NCBI RefSeq assembly: GCF_014640635.1
Contig: NZ_BMHI01000003.1
Location: 620,001 to 684,000, forward strand
DNA: 64,000 bases
Reading direction: 5' to 3'
Source of the DNA: Flexivirga endophytica
Lineage (GTDB): Bacteria; Actinomycetota; Actinomycetes; Actinomycetales; Dermatophilaceae
The translations under genes were made by a program, and so were the position numbers. Of this stretch, positions 50,365 to 58,860 are shown one piece after another (positions within the stretch are counted from its first letter, which is position 1; every line of letters starts with the position of its first letter). Under the pieces are notes generated by a model. The model worked only from the letters and a program-made list of their open reading frames with translations, had not been told where the DNA came from and made no database searches.

Positions 50365-51095
50365 CCGGGGTCCCCGCGAAGTATCGGAGGAGCGGAGCGG
50401 GGGAGAACTTCGTGGGGTGGTTGCAAGCTCTCCAGGACGCGCAGCGTGGAAATGCCATCGGGTTGCACGAGCGCGGCCGTCATACCGGCGGCTTCGGCAC
50501 CGGCGACGTCGGCGTCCGGGTTGTCGCCGACGTGCAGCACGTCACCAGCTGGTATGCCGAGCACGTCGCACGCAGCCCGGAACATCCGCGGGTGCGGCTT
50601 GGCGACTCCGAGCTCGTTGGAGAAGACTCCCGGGACCGCGCCGAAACCGGCCAGTGCCAACAGTTTTCGCATCAGCTCACCGGGCAGCATGCCGGTGTTG
50701 CTGGTCAGCACCACCGGCAGGGGAAGCGCGGACACGGCGGCGGGAAGTTCCACGTGCAACGGTCGCGGTGGGTGTGCGAGTGCCAGGGCCTCCTGCGCGA
50801 CATACAGCTCGGGGGCGCGGGCAGCGACCTCGTCGATCGGACGGCCGAGTGCCACCAAGGTGGCCGCTATCCGCCCGACGAAACCGACGTCGATGCCGTC
50901 GCGGACACAGCGGTCGTCGACGTCACGATCGGCCTGCCGCATCGCCGCGTCGAAGGTGTCGGCGGGCAGGTCCGGCGCCACCGCGTCCCGCAGCATGGCG
51001 TTGCGGACCGGTTTGAACGCCGGGTCGCTGCCCAGCAGCGTGCCCCAGATGTCGAGGCTGACACCAAGCGGCCGATCACCGTCGCGCGTCGTCAT
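50361..51095 (-). CDS. HAD-like hydrolase of the Ter cluster
   Basis: A 244-aa HAD-fold protein: motif I region VSLDIWGTLLGS, motif II VVLTSNTGML, motif III/IV VAKPHPRMFRAA and HVGDNPDADVAGAEAAG. Motif I reads D-I-W-G-T, so the second aspartate of the phosphatase D-x-D is replaced by Trp; the protein may not be a simple phosphatase. The last codons are made by a stem-loop repeat. Coupled to the two phosphoribosyltransferases and 26 bp after terD. Confidence 0.8.
   Translation of the reverse strand: MTTRDGDRPLGVSLDIWGTLLGSDPAFKPVRNAMLRDAVAPDLPADTFDAAMRQADRDVDDRCVRDGIDVGFVGRIAATLVALGRPIDEVAARAPELYVAQEALALAHPPRPLHVELPAAVSALPLPVVLTSNTGMLPGELMRKLLALAGFGAVPGVFSNELGVAKPHPRMFRAACDVLGIPAGDVLHVGDNPDADVAGAEAAGMTAALVQPDGISTLRVLESLQPPHEVLPRSAPPILRGDPG
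50372..50417. repeat. Stem-loop repeat forming the 3' end of the HAD gene
   Basis: CCCCGCGAAG ... CTTCGTGGGG (10-bp stem with one G-T pair) enclosing GGAGGAGCGGAGCGGGGG, a core like that of the other dispersed GC repeats. It encodes part of the HAD C-terminus (LPRSAPPILRG). Confidence 0.5.
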
Positions 51096-51121
51096 GCGAG
51101 ATCTGGGGCAGGGATCCGCGC

Positions 51122-51712
51122 TCAGAGGACGCTGAGGGCCAGCGGCTCGAGGTCACGTGCGGTGCGGCCGTTGCCGGGCGCGCCGATCGCGGTGAAGTTC
51201 CAGCCGGACGGGGTGCGCGACACGCGTGCCATCACCAGTGCGGTGTGCGTGCCGGAGCCGGTCAGCTGGAAACGGGCCAGCTCGGTGTCACCGGCCACCG
51301 AGTCGACGACACGCACGAAGGCGTTGTCGATCTCGGTGAAGTTCTCGCCGCTGTAGGAGTTGACCACGAAGACGATGTGTTCGACCGAGCCGTGCACCGC
51401 ACCGAGGTCGACGTTGATCGACTCGTCGTCGCCCTCGCCCTCACCGGTGAGGTTGTCGCCGGTGTGCTGGATCGAGCCGTCGCTGGAGCGCAGCTTGCCG
51501 AAGTAGACGGTGTCGAGCACCCGGCCACCACTGATGACGAGAGCCGACGCGTCCAGGTCGATGTCGCGCTGGACCTGCTTGCTCCCGCCGAACATCTTCT
51601 TCTTGGTGACGACCTTGGCGTCCCAGCCCAGGCCCATCCGGACCCGGGTGAGGTTGCCGCCGTCCTGCTTGCGCAGGTCGACGGTCTGACCCTTGGAGAG
51701 GCTGATACTCAT
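51122..51712 (-). CDS. terD: TerD-family protein
   Basis: A 196-aa TerD-fold protein: ISLSKGQTVDLRKQDGG at the N-terminus, GLGWDAK, DIDLDASALV and the acidic loop [14 protein letters not shown] that binds calcium in characterised TerD. Tellurite and phage/stress resistance are the classical phenotypes of the family; the molecular role is unsettled. Its ATG overlaps the DUF475/TerC stop by 4 nt. Confidence 0.9.
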   Translation of the reverse strand: MSISLSKGQTVDLRKQDGGNLTRVRMGLGWDAKVVTKKKMFGGSKQVQRDIDLDASALVISGGRVLDTVYFGKLRSSDGSIQHTGDNLTGEGEGDDESINVDLGAVHGSVEHIVFVVNSYSGENFTEIDNAFVRVVDSVAGDTELARFQLTGSGTHTALVMARVSRTPSGWNFTAIGAPGNGRTARDLEPLALSVL

Positions 51713-52848
51713 ACGTTGGCTCCTTGTTCGGTTGAGTCAGTGGCCCCCTCGGCCACTGCGTCTCGCTTGTTGGCCAGGATCGAGCTGGCCCAGGCAGCCA
51801 GGATGAAGGCGATGCCGACACCACCGATCACGAACTCACCCAGGTCGTAGCGGATGCTGATGACCAGCATGACCGCGAGCGCGCCGATCGCCCAGTGGGC
51901 GCCGTTCTCCAGGAAGCGGTATTCGGCCAGTGTGCCGTTGCGGACCAGGAAGATGGTCATCGACCGGACGTACATGGCACCGACGCCCAGGCCCAGCATG
52001 ATGATGATCGGGTCAGGGGTGATCGCGAAGGCGCCGATGACGCCGTCGAAGGAGAACGTCGCGTCGAGCACCTCGAGGAAGATGAACATCGAGAAGGCTG
52101 CCTTGCCCGCCAGCAGCACCTTCTGCCCGGTCGAGGAGTGTGCGTCGGCTTCCTCGAACTCGTGGTCCTTGGCCGCTTCGCGTTCCTCCATCATCGTCGA
52201 CAGACCGCTGACGGCGAGGTAGAGGATGATGCCGAGCAGACCCGAGAAGAGCACGATCGAGCGCATCTGCACGGCCGTGTGCACGTGCGTCTCGTGCACC
52301 AGCGTCTCGCTGGCGACCAGCAGGAAGATGCCTGCGATGATGACGGACAGCACATCGAGCTTGCCGAGTTTCTTCAGCGGCTTCTCGATCCAGGTGAGCC
52401 AGCTGATCTCGCGGTCCTCGTCGAACATGAAGTCCAGGAAGAGCAACAGCAGGAACATGCCACCGAACGCCGCGATGGCCGGGTGGGCCTCGGTGAGGAT
52501 GTAGCCGTAGGTGCCCGGTGTGTGCGGGTCACCCTTCTCCAGCGCCAGGTTCAGCGCACTCCACGGGCTGATCGAACCCGACAGGCAGACGATGACGAAC
52601 GGGAAGACCAGCCGCATGCCGAAGACGGCGACGATGACACCGACGGTCAGGAACATCGTCTGCCAGAAGTGGTTCAGCCGGTCGAGGTATTTGGCGTTGA
52701 CCGCCGCGTTGTCGAACGAGAAGACGATCTCGACCACGATCAGGATCGCGGTCAGACCGACGCCGGCCCAGCTGTCGTAGAGGAACGCAACCACGAGCAC
52801 GGCGGCTGTGATGACGAAGTCGATGCGGAAGTGCTTCAGGGCTTGCAA
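51709..52848 (-). CDS. DUF475 / TerC-family integral membrane protein
   Basis: A 379-aa membrane protein with about nine hydrophobic segments. VVEIVFSFDNAAVNAKYLD and LDATFSFDGVIGAFAIT are the two conserved acidic helices of the TerC/DUF475 family (FSFDN and FSFDG), thought to handle a metal ion, and pair with TerD. The start is uncertain: TTG at 52848 best matches the expected N-terminus (QALKHFRIDFVITAAVL); the frame is open to a GTG at 52947 but that would span the terminator-side leader. Confidence 0.85.
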   Translation of the reverse strand: MQALKHFRIDFVITAAVLVVAFLYDSWAGVGLTAILIVVEIVFSFDNAAVNAKYLDRLNHFWQTMFLTVGVIVAVFGMRLVFPFVIVCLSGSISPWSALNLALEKGDPHTPGTYGYILTEAHPAIAAFGGMFLLLLFLDFMFDEDREISWLTWIEKPLKKLGKLDVLSVIIAGIFLLVASETLVHETHVHTAVQMRSIVLFSGLLGIILYLAVSGLSTMMEEREAAKDHEFEEADAHSSTGQKVLLAGKAAFSMFIFLEVLDATFSFDGVIGAFAITPDPIIIMLGLGVGAMYVRSMTIFLVRNGTLAEYRFLENGAHWAIGALAVMLVISIRYDLGEFVIGGVGIAFILAAWASSILANKRDAVAEGATDSTEQGANV

Positions 52849-52935
52849 AAGGAGCTCATCTCGGCGTGACGGGGACAGACGGAAGTGCCAGTATGACGAC
52901 CGCCACCGGTGAGCGGTTTCACGGTGTGCCCAACG

Positions 52936-52972
52936 CGGGGCCACCACCGAGGGTTCCCCGGTCGTGGCCCCG
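52936..52972 (-). terminator. Hairpin between terD and the TerC gene
   Basis: CGGGGCCAC-C-ACCG, 9-nt loop, CGGT-C-GTGGCCCCG: 13 paired bases with one mismatch, within the only large gap (147 bp) of the Ter run. It can end or attenuate transcription coming from telA/terD before the TerC-HAD-PRTase part. Confidence 0.7.
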
Positions 52973-52995
52973 CAGACGTCAGATGACGGATGGGA

Positions 52996-53583
52996 TCATC
53001 CGACCTGCAGGCCGAATTGGGTGATGACACTCGCCAAACCGCCGGCGAAGCCCTGCGCGATCGCGCGGAACTTCCACTCGCCGCCGTTGCGGTAGAGCTC
53101 ACCGAAGATCAGCGCGGTCTCGGTCGAGGCGTCCTCGCCGAGGTCGAAGCGCACACCCTTGTCGGTGTTGTGCGGGTCGTCGCCGTCGTAGACGCGGATA
53201 TAGGCATCAGCCACCTGGCCGAAGTTCTGCCCGCGGGCGTCCGCCTGGTCGATGGACGCAACGACGACGATGCGCTGCACGTCGGCGGAGACCTGGTTGA
53301 GCGCGACGTGAACCTCCTCGTCGTCACCCTCACCCTCGCCGGTGCGGTTGTCTCCCATGTGCTGCACGGACCCGTTGTCGCCAGTCAGGTTGTTGTAGAA
53401 GACGAAGTCGGCGTCGCTGCGCACCTTGCCGGTGTCGGCCAGCAGCAGCACCGACGCGTCCAGGTCGAACGGTGCACCGTCGGTGGTGCGCGGGTCCCAG
53501 CCCAGGCCGACCACGGCGTTCGTCATCCCGGGAGCAGCCTTCGCCAACGAGATGTTGCCGCCCTTGCTGAGGCTCACTGCCAT
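52996..53583 (-). CDS. terD: TerD-family protein
   Basis: A 195-aa TerD protein, the most canonical of the set: [38 protein letters not shown], the calcium loop [16 protein letters not shown] and [14 protein letters not shown] at the end. GAAAGGAAAC precedes the ATG. Member of the Ter stress cluster; upstream of a hairpin that separates it from the TerC gene. Confidence 0.92.
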   Translation of the reverse strand: MAVSLSKGGNISLAKAAPGMTNAVVGLGWDPRTTDGAPFDLDASVLLLADTGKVRSDADFVFYNNLTGDNGSVQHMGDNRTGEGEGDDEEVHVALNQVSADVQRIVVVASIDQADARGQNFGQVADAYIRVYDGDDPHNTDKGVRFDLGEDASTETALIFGELYRNGGEWKFRAIAQGFAGGLASVITQFGLQVG

Positions 53584-53623
53584 GGTGAGTTTCCTTTCTT
53601 GTCGTAAACCTTGTGGTAGCTCG

Positions 53624-54637
53624 TCATACGAGCGGGGTGTAGGGGTCGCGCCAGGAGATCTCTCGATAACCGTATGCCGCGCAGATCTGCTGCAGGGTGC
53701 CGGAGTAAGGGTCGTGCTCAGCGCGTATGACGAGCCGGCCCTCCACGACGTACGCGGTCATCAACGCCTGGGCGCCGAGCGTCGGACCGGCCACCAGGGG
53801 CGCCTCCAGGCGGGACCCGCCGTAGGTCGTGACGGTGACGGTGCCGCCGGGCAACTGCTTGGACGGCCTGGTCGGCACCGCGAAGAGCAACAGCCGATGG
53901 ACGCCGGGGATGCGACGCAGGTTGACCGCGACGCCGCTGGAGGTCGCCCGGAAGATCGGGCGCCGCGGGTCGGGTCCCTGCTGGGAAAGGCCTGGTAGCA
54001 CGAGGGATTGGCGACCGTCGCTGGTCTCGAAGACGAGGCCGAGGACGACTTCGGAGGGGTTGGGTACGGCGACCTTGGCTTCCAGAGCGCCGGCCGCGGA
54101 CTGCATCCGGGTGAGCGCCACGACCGGCTCGTGCTCGGTCATCAGCCGGCGTTCGTCGGCCCGGATCGAGGGCAACCCGAGGTCGTGCTCCGCGAGGCGG
54201 GCGTGGCCGCGGGGTGAGGTCCGCACCGGGGCCGGTGCGCCGGACGGTGCGTCCAGCGACAGCGACGTCCCGCCACTTGAAGCGGGCTCCTCGTCATCGA
54301 AGAGGTTCAGCGACGTACCGCCAGACGGCGTCGACGGCGCCGCGGGGTCAGTGCTGCCGAGGTCGAGTGATGAGCCGGTGCTCGGAGCCTCGGGAGAGAC
54401 CGGCGCGCTCAGATCTAGCGGCGAACTCGACGGCGCCGGAGCCGAGGGCGCACTCAGGTCCAGCGACGAACTCGACGGCGCCGGGTCCGGCGCCGAGGGC
54501 GCACTCAGGTCCAGCGACGAAGCGGAAGTCTGCGGGGCGGGCGCAGCGGCGGGAGCCGGAGCAGCGGGCGCGGCGTCAGCAGGCCGCCGCAACCTGCGCG
54601 AGCGCAGGTACGGCAGGTCCGTGCGGGTCCCACTCAT
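53624..54637 (-). CDS. Diverged TerD-like protein with repetitive N-terminal region
   Basis: A 337-aa protein in two parts. Residues about 15-150 are low-complexity with repeated [10 protein letters not shown] / TSLNLF-like units; about 160-337 look like a diverged TerD/TerA-type domain ([38 protein letters not shown]), lacking the GEGEGDDE calcium loop. The repeated S-L-D-L peptides may be docking motifs. The ATG overlaps the upstream terD stop by 4 nt; the downstream terD starts 40 bp later. Confidence 0.7.
   Translation of the reverse strand: MSGTRTDLPYLRSRRLRRPADAAPAAPAPAAAPAPQTSASSLDLSAPSAPDPAPSSSSLDLSAPSAPAPSSSPLDLSAPVSPEAPSTGSSLDLGSTDPAAPSTPSGGTSLNLFDDEEPASSGGTSLSLDAPSGAPAPVRTSPRGHARLAEHDLGLPSIRADERRLMTEHEPVVALTRMQSAAGALEAKVAVPNPSEVVLGLVFETSDGRQSLVLPGLSQQGPDPRRPIFRATSSGVAVNLRRIPGVHRLLLFAVPTRPSKQLPGGTVTVTTYGGSRLEAPLVAGPTLGAQALMTAYVVEGRLVIRAEHDPYSGTLQQICAAYGYREISWRDPYTPLV
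54396..54522. repeat. Imperfect tandem repeat in the TerD-like gene
   Basis: Two near-identical units starting GCCGAGGGCGCACTCAGGTC at 54441 and 54492 (about 51 bp apart), with a third diverged unit to the left. They encode the [10 protein letters not shown]-type repeats. Confidence 0.75.
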
Positions 54638-55197
54638 AACGGGACTCCGTACTCCTTGGCCACGCCGGCCAGCCCGGACGAATAGCCCATGCCGAGGACG
54701 CGCAGCTTCCACTGGCCGGCGTGCCGGTAGAGCTCGGCCAGCTTCAGCGCGCTCTCGCTCGTGAGGTCATCGGCCAGGTCGACCGAGGAGATGATCGAGG
54801 CGCCTCCGTCGAGGTTGAGCAGCCGCACCACCAGGCTCTTCAACTGGCCGAGGTGGCGGCTGCTGCCGCTACCTTCGGACAGATAGAGCACGAAGACCAC
54901 CTTGGCGACCTCGTCCGGCACCTCGGACAACTCGACCTCGACCTGCTCGTCGTCGCTGCCGAGCGCCTGCTCGAGCTGCGCGGTGGACAGGTCGGCCGAG
55001 ACCAACTGGTTGAAGTAGACGACGTGTTGGGGGGAGAGCGCCTGACCGTTGGCGCCGACCAGCACCGTCAACAGGGTGAGGTTGTCGTCGAGCACCCGCT
55101 CGCCACCGGTCTCCCAGTCGACCCCGAACACCACACCGGTCAGATTGGGCAACTCGCGCTGCAGTGCAATGTTGGCACCCTTGGCCATCGGGCTCAC
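54634..55197 (-). CDS. terD: TerD-family protein
   Basis: A 187-aa TerD-fold protein: MAKGANIALQRELPN, VVFGVDWET, and the C-terminal WKLRVLGMGYSSGLAG. The acidic loop is reduced to GSDDEQVEVEL, so calcium binding may be weaker than in its paralogues. The GTG at 55197 has GGAGAGGTG about 8 nt upstream; the ATG at 55188 is an alternative. Followed with ATGA overlap by the diverged TerD-like gene. Confidence 0.88.
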   Translation of the reverse strand: MSPMAKGANIALQRELPNLTGVVFGVDWETGGERVLDDNLTLLTVLVGANGQALSPQHVVYFNQLVSADLSTAQLEQALGSDDEQVEVELSEVPDEVAKVVFVLYLSEGSGSSRHLGQLKSLVVRLLNLDGGASIISSVDLADDLTSESALKLAELYRHAGQWKLRVLGMGYSSGLAGVAKEYGVPL

Positions 55198-55254
55198 GGT
55201 CTACACCTCTCCATTCCGAGATCCACCCGGACGCGTACTCTCACCCACCCAGTC

Positions 55255-55779
55255 TCACAGGTCCAGGTCGGACTCACCGAACTTGTCCTCCAGGAAGCGG
55301 CCGTGGACCTGCAGAGCCTGCATGTCCCGCATGCGGCTGGCCTCGGCCAGTTGCTCGACGCTGTGCCGCAATGTCGTGAGCTGCTCCACCAGAGCGTCGG
55401 TCGCGCGTTCTTCGGCGTCAGCGCCTGCGGCGCGCACCGCTCCGACATACGCCCTGATCGACCCCGGCAGGTAGTCGGTCAACGTGCCGTTGATCGCCAC
55501 GCGCACGCCGATGTCGAGCCGGTCCGCCTCACCGGAAGTGAGCACCTCACGCACGGTGTCGGTGACCGCTCGCGCCAGCACCACACCGATCGTCGGCAGG
55601 TCGCCGGCGCTGCTGTTGATCTCCAGGACCAACGACTGGGTCTTGCGCAGCAACGCCTCGACCGAGTCGCCCGACGGGTCGGTGACCGACTGGGACACCG
55701 CATCGAAACGGGCCTGGGTCTGCGCGCGTAGGCGACCCGACGAGCCCTCCGGGTCGAAGAGACGTGACAGCAATCCCAC
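55255..55779 (-). CDS. Conserved-looking hypothetical protein of the Ter cluster
   Basis: A 174-aa, mostly helical, acidic protein with no signal or membrane segment (MGLLSRLFDPEGSSG at the start; EQLAEASRMRDMQALQVHGRF near the end). It starts 12 bp after telA and precedes terD by 57 bp, so it belongs to the same transcript. No family recognised; a helper of TelA is a guess from position only. Confidence 0.7.
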   Translation of the reverse strand: MGLLSRLFDPEGSSGRLRAQTQARFDAVSQSVTDPSGDSVEALLRKTQSLVLEINSSAGDLPTIGVVLARAVTDTVREVLTSGEADRLDIGVRVAINGTLTDYLPGSIRAYVGAVRAAGADAEERATDALVEQLTTLRHSVEQLAEASRMRDMQALQVHGRFLEDKFGESDLDL

Positions 55780-55791
55780 GGTTCTTCGGCC

Positions 55792-57177
55792 TTACTGCTG
55801 ACCGCCCGGCAGCTGCTGGTTGCCGCCGGTCGGCTCGAAGCTGGCCGCGGTCTTGGCGTCGATGCCCTGCGAACGCATCGAGCGCTCGAGGTAGGGCTTG
55901 GCGCGCTGCACCTGGCCCTCGAGAGCACCGATGGTCTGCGACATCGACACCGTGGCCTCCGAACGGAACTTGTCGATCTCGTCCATGGTCGCGAAGACGT
56001 TGTCGAAGGCCGCCTGCAGCTTGTCGATCTCGATCGTGCTGCTCGCCGCCTGCTTGTTGATCTCGGTGCCCTGCGTGCGCAGCTGCTTCGAGGTCTCCTC
56101 GATCATGGTGGAGGTGGTGCTGTTCAGGGCGGTGATCTGGTCGAGCACGACCTTCTGCTGCGCGAGCGCCTGGCTGACGATGATCGCCGTGCGCAGTGCC
56201 GCAACCGTCGTGGTCTGCGCGCGGTCGACACCGCGGATCAACTCCTGGTTGTTCTTGCGGACCAGGTCGAGGGCGAGGTAGCCCTGCACCGACACGGCCA
56301 TCTGGGTCATGATGTCCTGCCGCCGCTGGCGGACCGCGAAGAGCACGTCGGACTTCAGGATGTCGGAGTCCTCGGTGCGGCCGGCAGCCGACAGCTCGGC
56401 GATCTTCCCTTCGACCGCGCCGTCCAACGCCGTTGCCAGCTGGTTGTATTCGCCCAGCTTCTGCATCGCCTGCCACATGTTGTTGCGCTCGACCTCGATG
56501 GAGGCGTTGTCCTTGCGCAACTCGTCCTGACCGGCGGCCAAGGAGCGGATGATCGCGTCCAGGTGGCTCTGCGCGGACTGGTATTTCATGAAGTAGTTCT
56601 CGATCTTGTTGCCGCCGGGCAGCCACTTCAGGATCTTCTTGGCGCCCTTGAGGTCGGCCCGGTTGGGATCGAGATCGGTGATCGTGCGGCGCAGGTCCAC
56701 CAGCGTGCCGCCGACCTTGGACTGCGCGGAGTCCTTGCCGGCCTGCGCGGCCGGGCGCTGCAACATCCGGTTGGAGACGTCGGAGGTGCGGCGGATCTCG
56801 CTGTCGCCCATGTTGACGATCGAGTTGACCTTGTCGGTGAAGGACGGCGCCTTCATGTCCATCGAGGTCAGCTCGGTGACGAACGCGTGTGCCTTCTTGT
56901 CCAGCTCGGTCTGCGCCTCGGGCGCGACCGGGACCGCCTGAACGGCCTGCTGGTCCTGGATCACCGGGACAGCGCTGGGCGCCTCGAGCACGAGACCCGT
57001 CGAGGCAGGGGCCGCGACCGGCGGCACGTTGGGAGCGGGTGCCGGCGCGGTCGGCGCCGGGGCCTGCTGTTGCTGCGGTGCCGCCGGTTGCTGCTGCGGC
57101 GTCGGTGACTGCTGCTGCCCACCGTTGTTCTGCTGGAACTGGTCACCGAGCCCACCGCTCAGATCGAGGTTGGACAT
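55792..57177 (-). CDS. telA: TelA-family toxic anion resistance protein
   Basis: A 461-aa cytosolic protein. The first about 80 residues are a Gln/Pro/Ala-rich disordered arm; the remainder is the all-helical TelA domain (DLRRTITDLDPNRADL, FMKYQSAQSHLDAIIRSL, YLALDLVRKNNQELIRGVDRAQTTTVAALRTA split here for length). TelA proteins are linked to tellurite and cell-envelope stress resistance. First gene of the leftward Ter run, with an 184-bp upstream spacer that should hold the main promoter. Confidence 0.9.
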   Translation of the reverse strand: MSNLDLSGGLGDQFQQNNGGQQQSPTPQQQPAAPQQQQAPAPTAPAPAPNVPPVAAPASTGLVLEAPSAVPVIQDQQAVQAVPVAPEAQTELDKKAHAFVTELTSMDMKAPSFTDKVNSIVNMGDSEIRRTSDVSNRMLQRPAAQAGKDSAQSKVGGTLVDLRRTITDLDPNRADLKGAKKILKWLPGGNKIENYFMKYQSAQSHLDAIIRSLAAGQDELRKDNASIEVERNNMWQAMQKLGEYNQLATALDGAVEGKIAELSAAGRTEDSDILKSDVLFAVRQRRQDIMTQMAVSVQGYLALDLVRKNNQELIRGVDRAQTTTVAALRTAIIVSQALAQQKVVLDQITALNSTTSTMIEETSKQLRTQGTEINKQAASSTIEIDKLQAAFDNVFATMDEIDKFRSEATVSMSQTIGALEGQVQRAKPYLERSMRSQGIDAKTAASFEPTGGNQQLPGGQQ

Positions 57178-57288
57178 ATTGCGAGCCTCCTAGCTGCCGC
57201 GGGCGTTCCGCGGACCCCCGAGTGTTCCTCATACCTTATGTATTCGACGCGGACCTTCAACAGCCCGTGCACGTCATACGACCGTGCC

Positions 57289-57305
57289 GGAACGCCAGGC
57301 GTTCC
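57289..57305. promoter_or_regulatory. 17-bp inverted repeat between telA and PhzF genes
   Basis: GGAACGCC-A-GGCGTTCC, perfect 8-bp arms around one base, in the spacer upstream of telA and downstream of the PhzF gene. The one-base centre suits a protein-binding palindrome better than an RNA hairpin; it may be the operator of the Ter cluster. Confidence 0.45.
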
Positions 57306-57361
57306 ACATCACGCCCAACGAACGAGGATGCGACTCGATTCCGTGCCTGCCGGGAGGTTTC

Positions 57362-58303
57362 TCACGGACGGGGTGTCCGGTCCAGGGTGCCGGTGCCGGT
57401 CAGGCAGACGTGCCCGTGCAGAACCACGCGCGTGATGTCGTCGGGACGGCCGCTCACGTCGACGCGCAGTGTGCTGGGCCGTCCGACGAACCGGCCCTGT
57501 GACAGGGAGACCGTGGATCCCGCGGTCGCGCGACCGTGGCGTACGAGGTATGCCGCCGCCGGTCCCGCCGCGCTGCCGGTCGCGATGTCCTCGACCGATC
57601 CGTCGTTGACCCAGTTGCGTCCCTCGAGGCCGTCCGCATCCAGCACGTAGGCCAGCTCTGCGCCCGCTTCGCCGAGCAGCTCCTCGAAGTCGGGGATCGT
57701 GATCCGCGCGCGGGCCAGACCGGCGCCGGAGACCGGCACCATGAGGTATTTCAGGCCGGTGCTGACCCAGTGGACCGGCAGCTCGGGATCGAGATCGCCG
57801 AGTTCGAGATGCAGCGCGGCCGCGATGCGTTCCCGGTAGCTGTCCGGCATCGGTTGGCCGAGGCTGGGGCGGCCCTGCTCGGTCTCGATGTCGAAGCCGC
57901 CCTCGCCGTCCGCGACGCTGCGGGCGATCACCGCGCGAGTGCCCAACCGGAACGTCCACTCGACCGGTTCACCGGCGGGAACGCCCGTGGGTTCGGTGAA
58001 CAGGAGCCGCTCGTGCGCCACGGCGGCTGCACCGAGGATGGGGTGTCCGGCGAAGGGGAGCTCCCGATCCGTGACGAAGATCCTCGTGTCGAACGCGCGA
58101 TCGTCCTGCGTCGGCCACAGATAGATCGACTCGAACTGGCGGACCTCGACGGTCACCGCTTGGAGTTGTCCTGCGGTCAGCCGTGGTGGGTCGACGAAGA
58201 CGGCGACACCGTTCCCCTGGTAACTCGACGCGGCGAAGACGTCGGCGAGCCGGAAGCCGAACGCGCTTGAGGCGGGCGGGTGTTCGTCGTCAGCGGCGTT
58301 CAT
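57362..58303 (-). CDS. PhzF-family isomerase/epimerase
   Basis: A 313-aa protein of the diaminopimelate-epimerase-like fold. ADVFAASSYQGNGVAVFVDP is the PhzF N-terminus, QFESIYLWP carries the catalytic glutamate, and ELPFAGHPILGAA and GSAAGPAAAYLVRHG are the conserved second-half motifs. Family members catalyse isomerisation, as in phenazine synthesis, but most are of unknown substrate, and no phenazine genes are nearby. Confidence 0.88.
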   Translation of the reverse strand: MNAADDEHPPASSAFGFRLADVFAASSYQGNGVAVFVDPPRLTAGQLQAVTVEVRQFESIYLWPTQDDRAFDTRIFVTDRELPFAGHPILGAAAVAHERLLFTEPTGVPAGEPVEWTFRLGTRAVIARSVADGEGGFDIETEQGRPSLGQPMPDSYRERIAAALHLELGDLDPELPVHWVSTGLKYLMVPVSGAGLARARITIPDFEELLGEAGAELAYVLDADGLEGRNWVNDGSVEDIATGSAAGPAAAYLVRHGRATAGSTVSLSQGRFVGRPSTLRVDVSGRPDDITRVVLHGHVCLTGTGTLDRTPRP

Positions 58304-58428
58304 GGTGACGGCTCCTCGGTATCCGGTGGCTCCTCAACATCCTCAGTATTCATCCTCAGTATCCGATCGTTTCGCGCAGCAGCAACACCGTCGCCCGTCC
58401 GGGCGAACCCGCACGGATGATGAGCACA

Positions 58429-58860
58429 TCATGCGGCGTAAAGGGTCTGGGCCACATGCAGGGAATCGAGATACTCGCGGACCTCGGCGATCCGGCCGTC
58501 GCGGATGACGAAGATCCCGCAGTAGGCGTTGTCGTACCTCTTCCCGGTCGCCGCCGCGATGCCCTGGGCGCGCCATTCGAGCACCACCCGCTCACCCTCG
58601 GCGGTCATCTCACCGAAGGTGAAGGACAACGTGCCTGGCGCGTACAGCGAGATCGCTCCCACCAAGAATTCCATGATCTCGTCACGCCCGCGCCGGGTGC
58701 CCGACAACGGCAGCGTGCCGTGCAACGACCAGGTGACGTCGTCGGCGAAGCTCGCCGCGATCGCGTCGAGGTCGCCACGGGTGAGGGCGTCGAGGTATGC
58801 CGTCAGCACGGCGCGGCTCTCCTCGGTGCTCGCGTGGGGCGTCGGTCGTGTCGATGTCAT
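58429..58860 (-). CDS. SnoaL-like / NTF2-fold protein
   Basis: A 143-aa protein of the ketosteroid-isomerase-like superfamily: YLDALTRGDLDAIAASFADDVTW and IRDGRIAEVREYLDSL are the typical first and last elements. Its ATG overlaps the stop of the quinone oxidoreductase gene (ATGA), so the two are made together. Possible small-molecule isomerase or hydrolase; substrate unknown. Confidence 0.8.
   Translation of the reverse strand: MTSTRPTPHASTEESRAVLTAYLDALTRGDLDAIAASFADDVTWSLHGTLPLSGTRRGRDEIMEFLVGAISLYAPGTLSFTFGEMTAEGERVVLEWRAQGIAAATGKRYDNAYCGIFVIRDGRIAEVREYLDSLHVAQTLYAA

Noticed and set aside
52849-52990. Manganese (yybP-ykoY) riboswitch before the TerC gene
   Set aside because: TerC-family genes often have one, but I could not find the conserved loops; only a terminator-like hairpin is present.
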